From: Candidatus Cloacimonadota bacterium
GTDB taxonomy: Bacteria; Cloacimonadota; Cloacimonadia; JGIOTU-2
Direction: 5' to 3'
Length of the DNA stretch: 44,905 bases
Assembly: GCA_030613025.1 (NCBI GenBank)
Contig: JAUWMT010000018.1
Span: 1 to 44,905 of the forward strand
Shown here piece after piece: positions 16,832 through 25,026 of this stretch. The notes under the pieces were generated by a model that did no database searches, was not told where the DNA came from, and saw only the letters and a list, made by a program, of their open reading frames with translations. The translations under genes and the position numbers were made by a program. Position 1 is the first letter of the stretch, and each line of letters starts with the position of its first letter.

Positions 16832-17962
16832 TTAATGCATTCTTATTCCGCGTTTAAAGTCCGCTCCTCCCTGATTGGGATCATACTTTTCTACCAGAGA
16901 GATCGTGTCTCCTTCAGCAACACCTTTCAGAATTTCAACTTTTTGCAGATCGTTGATGCCGATTTTCACAATGACGGATGTAATTAGCGTATCGGATTTC
17001 ACCACATATACGATATCGTTTCCATTTTCATCCTGGAATATTGCCTGTATGGGAATCGTTACAACATCTTTCCTTGTTTTTCCGATAATGGTTACATTGG
17101 CGCTCATGCCGGGTCGAATTTCTTTCAGGTTATCTTCGATCGAGACTTTTACCTTGAATGTGCGAATATTATTGTTGCCGATCGTTGCCATCGGTGAGAT
17201 ATGCGTGATCTTTCCACCATATTTATCATCCGGGAACGCATCGATAGTCATCTTTGCTTCTCTACCAAGAGAGATCTTGCCAATGTCAACCTCATTTATA
17301 TCTGTGAGAATGATCATCTGAGAAAGGTCAGCAATGGTTATGAGCACTGTTCCGCCGGAATAGGATTCGCTGGAAACGACCATCTCCCCTTCTTCTACAT
17401 TGTTATGTATGATCATGCCGGAAGCAGGGGCTGTAACTCTCAGATATGTTTCTTGAATACCTATCTCTTCAACTAACTGATGTTGTTCTGAGGCAGAATC
17501 ATAGCTGATCTGCGCTAATTTAAGAGCATTCTGTGCGTTACGCCAGTCTTCATCAGAAATTAGGTTTTTCTCGTAAAGCTCTTTGCTGGATTCATGATCT
17601 TTTTGGGCATTCTCAAGATTGATCTCTGCTGTTTTCAGGTTACTTTTTATTCTGGAAAGGGTCTGCGCCTGTGCCATATCCGGCTCGATTTCTGCAATGA
17701 TATCAGCTTCATTAATGTACTGTCCTTCTTCAACGAACATCTTGATAATGCGTCCACTCAGTTTTGATTTTACGTTCACTTCTTTAACGGGACGTATCTC
17801 CCCAACTTCATCAAGCACAATTGAGATGTCGTCGACTATGGCTACTGCTGTTGGGGTTTTCTTATCACCTTCTTGTCGTGCTGTCTTCTTTTTTCCTGTC
17901 ACGGAAACAACGATCACTACTATAACAATAGCAACGATTATGATCCACACAAATTTTTTCAT
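16832..17962 (-). CDS. Periplasmic adaptor (membrane fusion) protein of an efflux system
   Basis: The 376-residue protein has one N-terminal membrane anchor (WIIIVAIVIVVIVVSV). The split lipoyl domain shows VNVKSKLSGRIIKMFVEEGQ and VTAPASGMIIHNNVEEGE around an alpha-helical hairpin (about residues 105-165), followed by a beta-barrel and a membrane-proximal domain (VVTIPIQAIFQDENGNDIVYV). This is the HlyD/MacA/RND adaptor fold that links an inner-membrane pump to TolC. It starts 11 bases after the TolC gene, with AAGGAAGG as its binding site. No ABC or RND pump gene follows; the next gene is malic enzyme. Confidence 0.9.
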   Translation of the reverse strand: MKKFVWIIIVAIVIVVIVVSVTGKKKTARQEGDKKTPTAVAIVDDISIVLDEVGEIRPVKEVNVKSKLSGRIIKMFVEEGQYINEADIIAEIEPDMAQAQTLSRIKSNLKTAEINLENAQKDHESSKELYEKNLISDEDWRNAQNALKLAQISYDSASEQHQLVEEIGIQETYLRVTAPASGMIIHNNVEEGEMVVSSESYSGGTVLITIADLSQMIILTDINEVDIGKISLGREAKMTIDAFPDDKYGGKITHISPMATIGNNNIRTFKVKVSIEDNLKEIRPGMSANVTIIGKTRKDVVTIPIQAIFQDENGNDIVYVVKSDTLITSVIVKIGINDLQKVEILKGVAEGDTISLVEKYDPNQGGADFKRGIRMH

Positions 17963-17973
17963 ACTTGCCTTCC

Positions 17974-19215
17974 TTAATATCTATTTAATAATTTATCGTT
18001 TGTGATCAAATGAATGTTTTCCTGAGCCATAATAAGTGAATAATACTGGCTGATCCTGGAACTCATGCTCTGAAAGCGTTCCTGTCTGGCTTTTTCCAGC
18101 TCGGTCAGGTCTGCTTGCCCAAGACGGTATTTTTCATTCACCAGATTGAAATGCATTTCGGATAGGTTTTCCTGTTTTTTTGCAAGCTCATAGCTCTGCT
18201 GAAGCTGGTTGAAGTTTTTCACTGCCTGCACAAAATCCTGCTGCTCTTCCTTTTTCTTATGCTCATACAGAAGTTTTGTCTGCTTATAACTATAGTGTGA
18301 AGTCCTGTTCGCAGGAAGATTCGTCAATGGATTGAGCAATGGGTAGGAAAGTGCCAGCGTGTATCGAACCGGTGAACTTTTTGCGTCAAAATCAAAGAGA
18401 CCACCCTTTTCCCAATCGAGTGATTTATTCACAGAAAAACTCAGAGTAGGTATGAATTCCAGCCAATTCTGTACGTAATTCAGCTTGGACTGTTTCATGC
18501 TTTCTTTATAGGAATTGACAGTAAGATTTTTATCAATGTCCAGATCAAATGTCGGATCTGCGATAAAAACATAATCGAGCTCTGCAAAAGTGTAGCTCTC
18601 ATCATAATCGATGCTCAGCAGAAAGCACAGATCCATTTTGCTGTTCTCATAGTCATAATCGGATTTCAGAGAGTCTATCCGGGCACGTGAAAGGTCGATT
18701 TCCGCCTGCTGCATATCAAGCTCGGACACTTTACCGTAACTTCTCAGAGTTTTTGTTTCATCATAATTCATCTTTGCGATATTCAGCGCCATGTTGGAAA
18801 CATCATTTAGTTTTTCTTGAAGGAGCACATTCAGATAGGATGAGATGATATTATAAATAAGATTTTTTCTAGTGATCTCAAGATCGATCTTACTTTTCCT
18901 CAGAGATGAGAGACCATTTGTGATGTTGAAGTAACGATAGTCGTCACTATAAATAGTTTCGGAAATGCTTATACCGCCGGATTTTGTAGTTGAATTTGAA
19001 GTTTCTGTCTGAGAAATGGAATAGTTCGCACTTGGCAGAATGTCGAGGAACGACGAGTAGAGACTTTGCTTTGATTTCTTCAATGTGTAAGTCTGGTTTG
19101 TGATGTCATAAGAGTTTTCCAGCCCGACCCGGATGACCTTATCAATGTTAAAGGTTTCGGCATAAGATATGCCCGCACATAATAGTATTAGCACCAAAAT
19201 GAATATTTTTTTCAC
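17974..19215 (-). CDS. TolC-family outer-membrane efflux protein
   Basis: The 413-residue protein starts with GTG at 19215 after AGAGAGGT. A signal peptide (IFILVLILLCAGISYA) is followed by two TolC-type repeats with long coiled-coil helices: KVIRVGLENSYDITNQTYTL at the start of the first and NFNQLQQSYELAKKQENLSE in the second, then LVNEKYRLGQADLTELEKAR. This arrangement forms the trimeric tunnel across outer membrane and periplasm. It lies between a DUF445-like gene (21 bases upstream) and its adaptor (11 bases downstream), so all three are probably co-transcribed. Confidence 0.9.
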   Translation of the reverse strand: MKKIFILVLILLCAGISYAETFNIDKVIRVGLENSYDITNQTYTLKKSKQSLYSSFLDILPSANYSISQTETSNSTTKSGGISISETIYSDDYRYFNITNGLSSLRKSKIDLEITRKNLIYNIISSYLNVLLQEKLNDVSNMALNIAKMNYDETKTLRSYGKVSELDMQQAEIDLSRARIDSLKSDYDYENSKMDLCFLLSIDYDESYTFAELDYVFIADPTFDLDIDKNLTVNSYKESMKQSKLNYVQNWLEFIPTLSFSVNKSLDWEKGGLFDFDAKSSPVRYTLALSYPLLNPLTNLPANRTSHYSYKQTKLLYEHKKKEEQQDFVQAVKNFNQLQQSYELAKKQENLSEMHFNLVNEKYRLGQADLTELEKARQERFQSMSSRISQYYSLIMAQENIHLITNDKLLNRY

Positions 19216-19236
19216 GAAGACCTCTCTGTTTTTTAT

Positions 19237-19809
19237 TTAGAAGATTATGAGCAAAATAAGGTTTAATAAACCAAATAGCAATCCGAAAAATGCCCCTATG
19301 ATGACCAAAGGTTTTGTGAGATAATATTTTGCTTTATCTTCAATAAATTGCATATTTTTATCTGATATAAGTTCGAAAATTTTTTCTTTAATTTCATATC
19401 TTTCAGCAAGATTGGGAATGAAGTTGCGGAACAGTTCTTTTAATAAATGATTTGTTACAACCTGCACAAAGGATAGAACCGGTTTTTGAATGAAGGATGG
19501 AAGCTTCAGCAGAAATGCCTGTTCTTCTGTCCATTTCTGAACCTTTTCATAGGTGGTTCGAATGAATTCTTCTTTCTTCACATTCACCATACCACCCGGG
19601 AAGCGTTCTATATAAGTTTCATATTTTTCAGTGAGTATTTTTGCAAGCTTGTTTCTGAAGAATACAAGAACTCCAACGATTGGAAGCTCTTTCCCGAATA
19701 GTTTTGGTTTCTTTCTCGGATGAAAGACGATAAGAAGAAGAAAATAGAAAAATCCTATTCCCCAGAGAATATTAAGTATAAAAATTATTATTATCAAATA
19801 CCAGGGCAT
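19237..19809 (-). CDS. DUF445-like membrane protein
   Basis: The 190-residue protein has an N-terminal membrane helix (LIIIIFILNILWGIGFFYF). The phrase HPRKKPKLFGKELPIVGVLV with FFRNKLAKIL recalls the conserved loop of DUF445/YheB proteins. A helical middle follows, and the C-terminal hydrophobic hairpin (PLVIIGAFFGLLFGLLNLIL) is typical of that family's end. It is shorter than usual DUF445 proteins (about 200-400 residues). Function is unknown; relatives are thought to stabilise envelope contacts. Its start overlaps the stop of the TPM gene by one base. Confidence 0.6.
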   Translation of the reverse strand: MPWYLIIIIFILNILWGIGFFYFLLLIVFHPRKKPKLFGKELPIVGVLVFFRNKLAKILTEKYETYIERFPGGMVNVKKEEFIRTTYEKVQKWTEEQAFLLKLPSFIQKPVLSFVQVVTNHLLKELFRNFIPNLAERYEIKEKIFELISDKNMQFIEDKAKYYLTKPLVIIGAFFGLLFGLLNLILLIIF

Positions 19810-20558
19810 TAGAAACCTCTACCTACTCCTCCCCCTCCACTCATACCTCCTCCGAAGCCGCCGAAACCACCAAAACCGCCACTACCACTGCTCCAGCTGC
19901 CACCTGAACTTCGTCCGCCGCCCATTCCACCAAGAAGCAGAAAAGGTAAGAATCCCATACGTCCCCCAAATATCAACATGAGAACAATAAACCCAATAAT
20001 AAATTTGATGATTCTTCTCGCACTTGCTTTACCACCAACTTGATATGATCCTTCAGGAACTCCATCGAACTGCACTCCATAATGCTTTCCTATTACGGAA
20101 GCAAGCGCAAGATACCCTTGAAGTACTCCCTGATCCCAATTATTATTTCTGAGATAAGGAACCATATAAGTATCTGCGATCTCACCGGTAAGCCCGTCTG
20201 TGATGAAACCCTCTGCGCCATAGCCGACTTCGATCTTCAGTTTGCGTTCATTTATAGCAACGAGTATCAGGCAGCCCTCATCGTCTTTGCTGCCCACACC
20301 CCATTTTTCATATAATTTATTTGCGTATGTGTAATATTCTTCACCTTGCATATCCTTCACAACTGCAACTGCGAGTTCAAATCCCGTTTTCTGTTTTATT
20401 TCGAGCGCAAGGTTGTTCAACTGGCGCACCGTGCTACTGGATAGCACACCTGCAAAATCATTCACCCACTGCGTTGGAGTAGGATAGGTTACTTTTGCAA
20501 TGAGCAGGAAAGGTATGACAACGAGAATCCCGATTACGAGAATAATTCTTTTTTTCAT
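19809..20558 (-). CDS. TPM-domain (YgcG-like) membrane-anchored protein with glycine-rich tail
   Basis: The 249-residue protein has a signal or anchor (IILVIGILVVIPFLLIAKV). The TPM phosphatase-like domain covers about residues 25-160: PTQWVNDFAGVLSSS, KTGFELAVAVVKDMQG, KWGVGSKDDEGCLILVAINE and GYGAEGFITDGLTGEI. A second membrane helix (about 182-200) and a Gly/Ser/Phe tail of GGFGG repeats follow. The architecture equals YgcG/BA14k-type envelope proteins, whose exact role is unclear. It opens the TPM-DUF445-tolC-adaptor run. No strong ribosome-binding site precedes ATG 20558. Confidence 0.85.
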   Translation of the reverse strand: MKKRIILVIGILVVIPFLLIAKVTYPTPTQWVNDFAGVLSSSTVRQLNNLALEIKQKTGFELAVAVVKDMQGEEYYTYANKLYEKWGVGSKDDEGCLILVAINERKLKIEVGYGAEGFITDGLTGEIADTYMVPYLRNNNWDQGVLQGYLALASVIGKHYGVQFDGVPEGSYQVGGKASARRIIKFIIGFIVLMLIFGGRMGFLPFLLLGGMGGGRSSGGSWSSGSGGFGGFGGFGGGMSGGGGVGRGF

Positions 20559-20662
20559 ATAAATTTAACTATCTTTTTGATAATTTGGTTTTACAAAAAA
20601 TTAAGCTGAAAAATTTACGTCAACTATTATTTTCGATTTGAGCTTCTGCATAATTCTTTAAT

Positions 20663-20696
20663 CAAAAAAAGTCCGCATCAAAGGACACGGACTTTA
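20663..20696 (-). terminator. Terminator after secreted paralogue C
   Basis: AAAGTCCG at 20668-20675 pairs perfectly with CGGACTTT at 20688-20695 over a 12-base loop. On the minus strand the hairpin is followed by a T run (the A run at 20664-20670). Near-identical hairpins follow the two sister genes. Confidence 0.85.
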
Positions 20697-20717
20697 TATC
20701 TGAAATATGATTGAAGT

Positions 20718-22784
20718 TTATCGAGTCAACAGCATCTTTCCTGCGGGTGAATCAACTGCACCTTGCAATTTATAGAAATAAATTCCATTAGCAACATTCT
20801 GCCCTGATGCATCTTTGCCATCCCAATTTGTAAAACCTTTTTGAGATGTTTCGAGAGTTAGAGATAGAGTGCGAACAAGCTGTCCTCTTGCATTGTAAAT
20901 TTGGACTTCGGTATTCTGGTTGAATCCTTGTTTACAACTTAATGACATCTTTGTTGAATTGTTAAAGGGGTTTGGATAATTATTCATCTGGATAACGTGA
21001 ATGACGGGCTCTTCATCAACACTTACCAGATTAAAATCAATCATTATTACACATTCTGTAATTTGCCCACCAGTGTTGTCACCGTGTCCCTGTATGAATG
21101 ATCCAAAGGAATTATCATCTATATAGAAGATTGTTACTTCACCCCAATTATCGCCTAAGTCTTTTATATAATGAGAAATATAGGGATACACTGTAATCTG
21201 CCCGAAGAAATCGAATTTAGGATTAAAAATACTTGTGAGTTCAATTGGTTCTGACCAGTTCTGCCCATTATCAATAGATGCTGAAAGGTAGAGTATTGGA
21301 CCCACTGCCCACGGTATAGGATAACCATCTTCTGCAAGTTGAATATAGGTTCCATCAACCCAGAGCTGCAGCATCCAACTATTATCCAGATTTATTGCCT
21401 GCTTTTGAGCATTCTCGTGGAAGATATTCGCATTACCGGGATATTTATTGAAACCCACCGAATAAACATACAAGGTGTCCGAGCCTTCGATCCCCCAAGG
21501 TACATCATAACACGAACCACCTGTATCCATCCATGGAAATGCGGGAACATTTCTATATTCAAAATCGGTTCCATCCCACACAAATTCTGCCTGGGGTAGG
21601 ATATGATTGAAATAATAATCTGAACCATCTTCACTAAAACCATAGGACTGCATATAGGGCCAGTGGATATTTCCTTCAGTATCAAATGTGGCAGTGCTAT
21701 GGTAACCAATTGCATCGACATTGATCTCTGATAGAACTGCACCTGAATTATTGGTTAACTGAAGAAGATTAGCAACTGTATAGAAGTAATCAGTAGGACC
21801 ATCTGAATGCAGGTCTGTAGTATACCAGTGTTCACCATAATCAAAAGATTCCCACACAAATGCGCCTTCATCAACTGGCATATCTCCGAGATCACCTTCC
21901 GACCATACTACATAGCCAATAAAAGCAACATGGCCTGGCGTGTTTGGATCAACAGCAAAGGATTGGAACGGTCTACATGATTTAGGTCTCCAGTCCGTAA
22001 ATATGGTTACTTCGTCCCAGTTTGCAGTATTCATTAACATAGAAAAATCAGCAGTTATAGAATTTTCAATATCGGTGTAGAGAAGTCGCACATCTTCACA
22101 GGGATGACCAAAAGGGTCATCAGCAGCGTTATTTGAAACCAGATAGATTCGTAGATAATCATCTCCAAAAGGTGAATCTCCTATGTAGAGATATGGCCGG
22201 CAATATTGATCAGGGGGATTATTTGTAAATTCAATAAGAGTTGACCAGAATCCAGGAATATTAAGGAATGCAAAGTCATCATAGGTGAATGGAAGCTTGG
22301 GTTCAGCTCCAAAATCTTCATGCCAGATAGATAAACAGTTTCCAGTTGCAGGATGAATAACGATACCTCCATATCCCTGGCAGTAATCATAGGTTGTGAT
22401 CGTTCCCCAGGAACTTAAAGAACCAAAATCATTGTAATAAGCATAATACTGTCGTATATTTGCTGTGGTCGATGCTCTTCCAAAGAATCCGAGATATGTC
22501 CCTGTGCCGTTCTCTGTCTGATAGTCAATAGGATAGCCTGTGAAGCTGCCGGGCATGTAATCATAATAAGATGTCATAATGGCATTTGGATCAACAACAA
22601 ACTCGTAATCCGGAACAGGATAATTATTTCGATTGTGAGTTCCAGTGTACATTTTCATTTTGCTGATATCATAATTCTGAACAGGCTGCGGTTCATTACC
22701 ACTTGGACACATAATATCAGCTGCGTTAAGAAATGTCACCAATAGCAGCAGCATTCCAATCAAAGAAATGGTAATTTTTTGCAT
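20718..22784 (-). CDS. Secreted Asp-box (sialidase-like propeller) protein with C-terminal sorting domain, paralogue C
   Basis: The 688-residue protein begins at ATG 22784 after AAAGGAGGCAACTC. The signal peptide is KITISLIGMLLLLVTFLNA. The long middle region has Asp-box motifs, SFDYGEHW and SIDNGQNW, found on the loops of sialidase-like beta-propellers, plus the recurrent GTYLxFxGRAS and YQGYG blocks. Catalytic sialidase residues (the FRIP Arg motif) are not seen, so an enzyme call is not made. The C-terminal about 85 residues form a FlgD-like/type IX sorting domain: NNYPNPFNNSTKMSLS, then IYNARGQLVRTLSL, DGKDASGQNVANGIYFYKLQ. It is the downstream member of three tandem paralogues. Confidence 0.75.
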   Translation of the reverse strand: MQKITISLIGMLLLLVTFLNAADIMCPSGNEPQPVQNYDISKMKMYTGTHNRNNYPVPDYEFVVDPNAIMTSYYDYMPGSFTGYPIDYQTENGTGTYLGFFGRASTTANIRQYYAYYNDFGSLSSWGTITTYDYCQGYGGIVIHPATGNCLSIWHEDFGAEPKLPFTYDDFAFLNIPGFWSTLIEFTNNPPDQYCRPYLYIGDSPFGDDYLRIYLVSNNAADDPFGHPCEDVRLLYTDIENSITADFSMLMNTANWDEVTIFTDWRPKSCRPFQSFAVDPNTPGHVAFIGYVVWSEGDLGDMPVDEGAFVWESFDYGEHWYTTDLHSDGPTDYFYTVANLLQLTNNSGAVLSEINVDAIGYHSTATFDTEGNIHWPYMQSYGFSEDGSDYYFNHILPQAEFVWDGTDFEYRNVPAFPWMDTGGSCYDVPWGIEGSDTLYVYSVGFNKYPGNANIFHENAQKQAINLDNSWMLQLWVDGTYIQLAEDGYPIPWAVGPILYLSASIDNGQNWSEPIELTSIFNPKFDFFGQITVYPYISHYIKDLGDNWGEVTIFYIDDNSFGSFIQGHGDNTGGQITECVIMIDFNLVSVDEEPVIHVIQMNNYPNPFNNSTKMSLSCKQGFNQNTEVQIYNARGQLVRTLSLTLETSQKGFTNWDGKDASGQNVANGIYFYKLQGAVDSPAGKMLLTR

Positions 22785-22863
22785 GAGTTGCCTCCTTTGA
22801 GAATTAAAATCCCAAAAATTATCGCACGTTTTAATAAAAAAATTAAAGCTCATTTTTATAAAT

Positions 22864-22898
22864 CAAAAAGTCCGCATCAATAGACATGAACTTGATGT
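22864..22898 (-). terminator. Degenerate terminator after secreted paralogue B
   Basis: On the minus strand AAGTTC (from 22893) can pair with GGACTT (ending at 22868) using one G-U pair, followed by five T. The equivalent hairpins after paralogues A and C pair without wobble, so this copy has changed sequence but kept a six-pair stem. Confidence 0.6.
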
Positions 22899-22915
22899 TC
22901 TTGTATGATTGAAGT

Positions 22916-24892
22916 TTATCGAGTTAACAGCATTTTTCCTGCGGGTGAATCAACTGCACCTTGCAATTTATAGAAATAAATTCCATTTGCAACATTCTGC
23001 CCTGATGCATCTTTGCCATCCCAATTTGCAAAACCAGTTTGGGGTGTTTCGAGTATCAGAGATAGAGTGCGAATAAGCTGTCCTTTTGCATTATAAATTG
23101 CTACCGCAGTTGCTTCTTTCAGAGCTTTCTTGCTGCTGAAGGATATCTTCGTTGAGCCGGCAAAGGGATTCGGTTGATTTTGCGAGAAAATGATATTCTG
23201 TATCGGCTCGTCATCAAGACCAAGAAAACTGAAATCTAATTGCACAATACATTCGTTGATCTGACCTCCGGTATATTGCCCACTTCCCTGGACAGAAGAA
23301 CCGAATGAGTTATCATCCATATACATTATCACAAATTTACCATCACTGCCATTCACATCCTGAATGATCTTCTGAGTATAAGGGTATACAGTGATTTGAT
23401 CTGCAAAGTTATAATTAGGATTATATATATCAGTAAGGTAAAGCGGTTCCGACCAGGTTTCTCCATTATCATTTGATGCTGAAATTGCTATGAGCGGGTG
23501 GATACAATACTCATAATAACCCGGTTCCCCAATTATAGCATAAAAGAGGTATGTACAGTCCGTCCAAAGCTGTATCATCCACTCGTTATCTACAGAAAAG
23601 GATTGTGCCTGTACACTACTCCATGGGCTGAGATCGTCATAATAATAGAGCCCTTGAGAATATTGAAAAAGAGTATCGCCTGTGACCGGATCGATCCCCC
23701 AAGGTACATCATACCCGGAACCCCCTGTATCCATCCATGGAAATGCAGGGACATTTCTATAGATGAAATCCGATCCATCCCACATGAATTCCGCCTGTGG
23801 AAGAAATTCTGGCAGGTAATAATAGTATCCAGCCGAATCTTCCATGGTATATTCCTGCAGATATGGAAAATGAACACTTCCCTCATTATCGATGACGGCA
23901 GTGCTGTGATATCCTCCGGGTCGTGTGTATAGTTTATCGGGAATATCTCCATTGGGCAGCTCGAACTGAGGAAGATTATCAACTTCATAAAAGGCAAATC
24001 CAGGACCATCGTCATGCAAGTTTGAGGTATCCCAAGTTTCTCCAAAATCGAAGGACTCCCACACAAAAGCGCCTTCTTCGACCGGCATGTTACTCATGTT
24101 GCCTTCCAGCCACTGCGCCATGCCAATGATCGCGACATGTCCCGGATTCACATAATCGATTGCAAAGGATGCACTTGGTCTGCATGACACATCACGCCAG
24201 CTATATAAAGGATATACTGCGGTCCAGTTCGCCTGATTAAGAATTTGAGTCAAATCAGCAGTCGGAGTATTTTCTATATCGATATAAAGAATACGCATGT
24301 CTTCACAGGGATGTCCGAATGGATCCATCGCAGCATTCTTGGATATATGATAAAATCTTATCCAATCATCTCCAAGCGGTGAAGGTCCTTTATGGATCTG
24401 GGGCCACAGATATTCATCAGGGGGTGTAGAATGTATATACCCAATCATCCAACCCCAAGGGGGTATAATTAAACCGTAGTCATACCATGCAATAGCACAA
24501 ACACTCTCGGTTATTGTCTCATGCCACGTGGCAATACCATCTCCAGTAGCAGGGTGGACATTGACATCACCATATCCTTGCACATAATCCTGCCAAGTAA
24601 TCGTTCCATAATCACTTATAGTTCCATCTTGATTCAAATAGCCATAGTATTGTCTGCGATTAGTAGTTGTGTTCTCTCTTGCCATAAATGTCAAATACGT
24701 CCCATCTCCATTTTCGGTTTGATGTGCTATTGGAAAGGTATTCAAACCACCCGGCAAATAGTCATAATATGAAGTCATTATTGTAGTGGGATTTGTAAGA
24801 AATTCATACTCAGGAACAGGATTATTCTCTGCTATTGAAAGCTGCGAACCTGCAATCAAGATCACAGCTATTATAAAAAACATGCATTTCAT
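22916..24892 (-). CDS. Secreted Asp-box protein with C-terminal sorting domain, paralogue B
   Basis: The 658-residue protein starts at ATG 24892 after GGAGGAACA. Its signal peptide (MKCMFFIIAVILIAGSQLSI) differs from those of paralogues A and C, and it lacks their DIM(K/C)PSGNEPQ segment. The body aligns with both throughout: ESFDFGETW and SNDNGETWSEP are Asp boxes, and FPWMDTGGSGYDVPWG is shared nearly word for word. The end carries the same sorting domain (QPNPFAGSTKISFSSKKAL, then DGKDASGQNVANGIYFYKLQ). Export across the outer membrane by a type IX-like system is expected from such domains; no T9SS gene is in this window. Ligand or substrate is unknown. Confidence 0.75.
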   Translation of the reverse strand: MKCMFFIIAVILIAGSQLSIAENNPVPEYEFLTNPTTIMTSYYDYLPGGLNTFPIAHQTENGDGTYLTFMARENTTTNRRQYYGYLNQDGTISDYGTITWQDYVQGYGDVNVHPATGDGIATWHETITESVCAIAWYDYGLIIPPWGWMIGYIHSTPPDEYLWPQIHKGPSPLGDDWIRFYHISKNAAMDPFGHPCEDMRILYIDIENTPTADLTQILNQANWTAVYPLYSWRDVSCRPSASFAIDYVNPGHVAIIGMAQWLEGNMSNMPVEEGAFVWESFDFGETWDTSNLHDDGPGFAFYEVDNLPQFELPNGDIPDKLYTRPGGYHSTAVIDNEGSVHFPYLQEYTMEDSAGYYYYLPEFLPQAEFMWDGSDFIYRNVPAFPWMDTGGSGYDVPWGIDPVTGDTLFQYSQGLYYYDDLSPWSSVQAQSFSVDNEWMIQLWTDCTYLFYAIIGEPGYYEYCIHPLIAISASNDNGETWSEPLYLTDIYNPNYNFADQITVYPYTQKIIQDVNGSDGKFVIMYMDDNSFGSSVQGSGQYTGGQINECIVQLDFSFLGLDDEPIQNIIFSQNQPNPFAGSTKISFSSKKALKEATAVAIYNAKGQLIRTLSLILETPQTGFANWDGKDASGQNVANGIYFYKLQGAVDSPAGKMLLTR

Positions 24893-24971
24893 TGTTCCTC
24901 CTTTGGGAATTAAATTCCCAAAATTCGTTTGCTTGTACAAATTCTGAAATAATAAATTATATTTGTCAAAT

Positions 24972-25002
24972 AAAAAAAGTCCGCATCAAAGGACACGGAC
25001 TC
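24972..25002 (-). terminator. Terminator after secreted paralogue A
   Basis: AGTCCG at 24978-24983 pairs with CGGACT at 24996-25001 over a 12-base loop whose sequence (CATCAAAGGACA) is identical to that after paralogue C. The A run at 24972-24978 gives the minus-strand T tract. Confidence 0.85.
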
Positions 25003-25026
25003 AATATTTTCAGTACGATTGAATTT

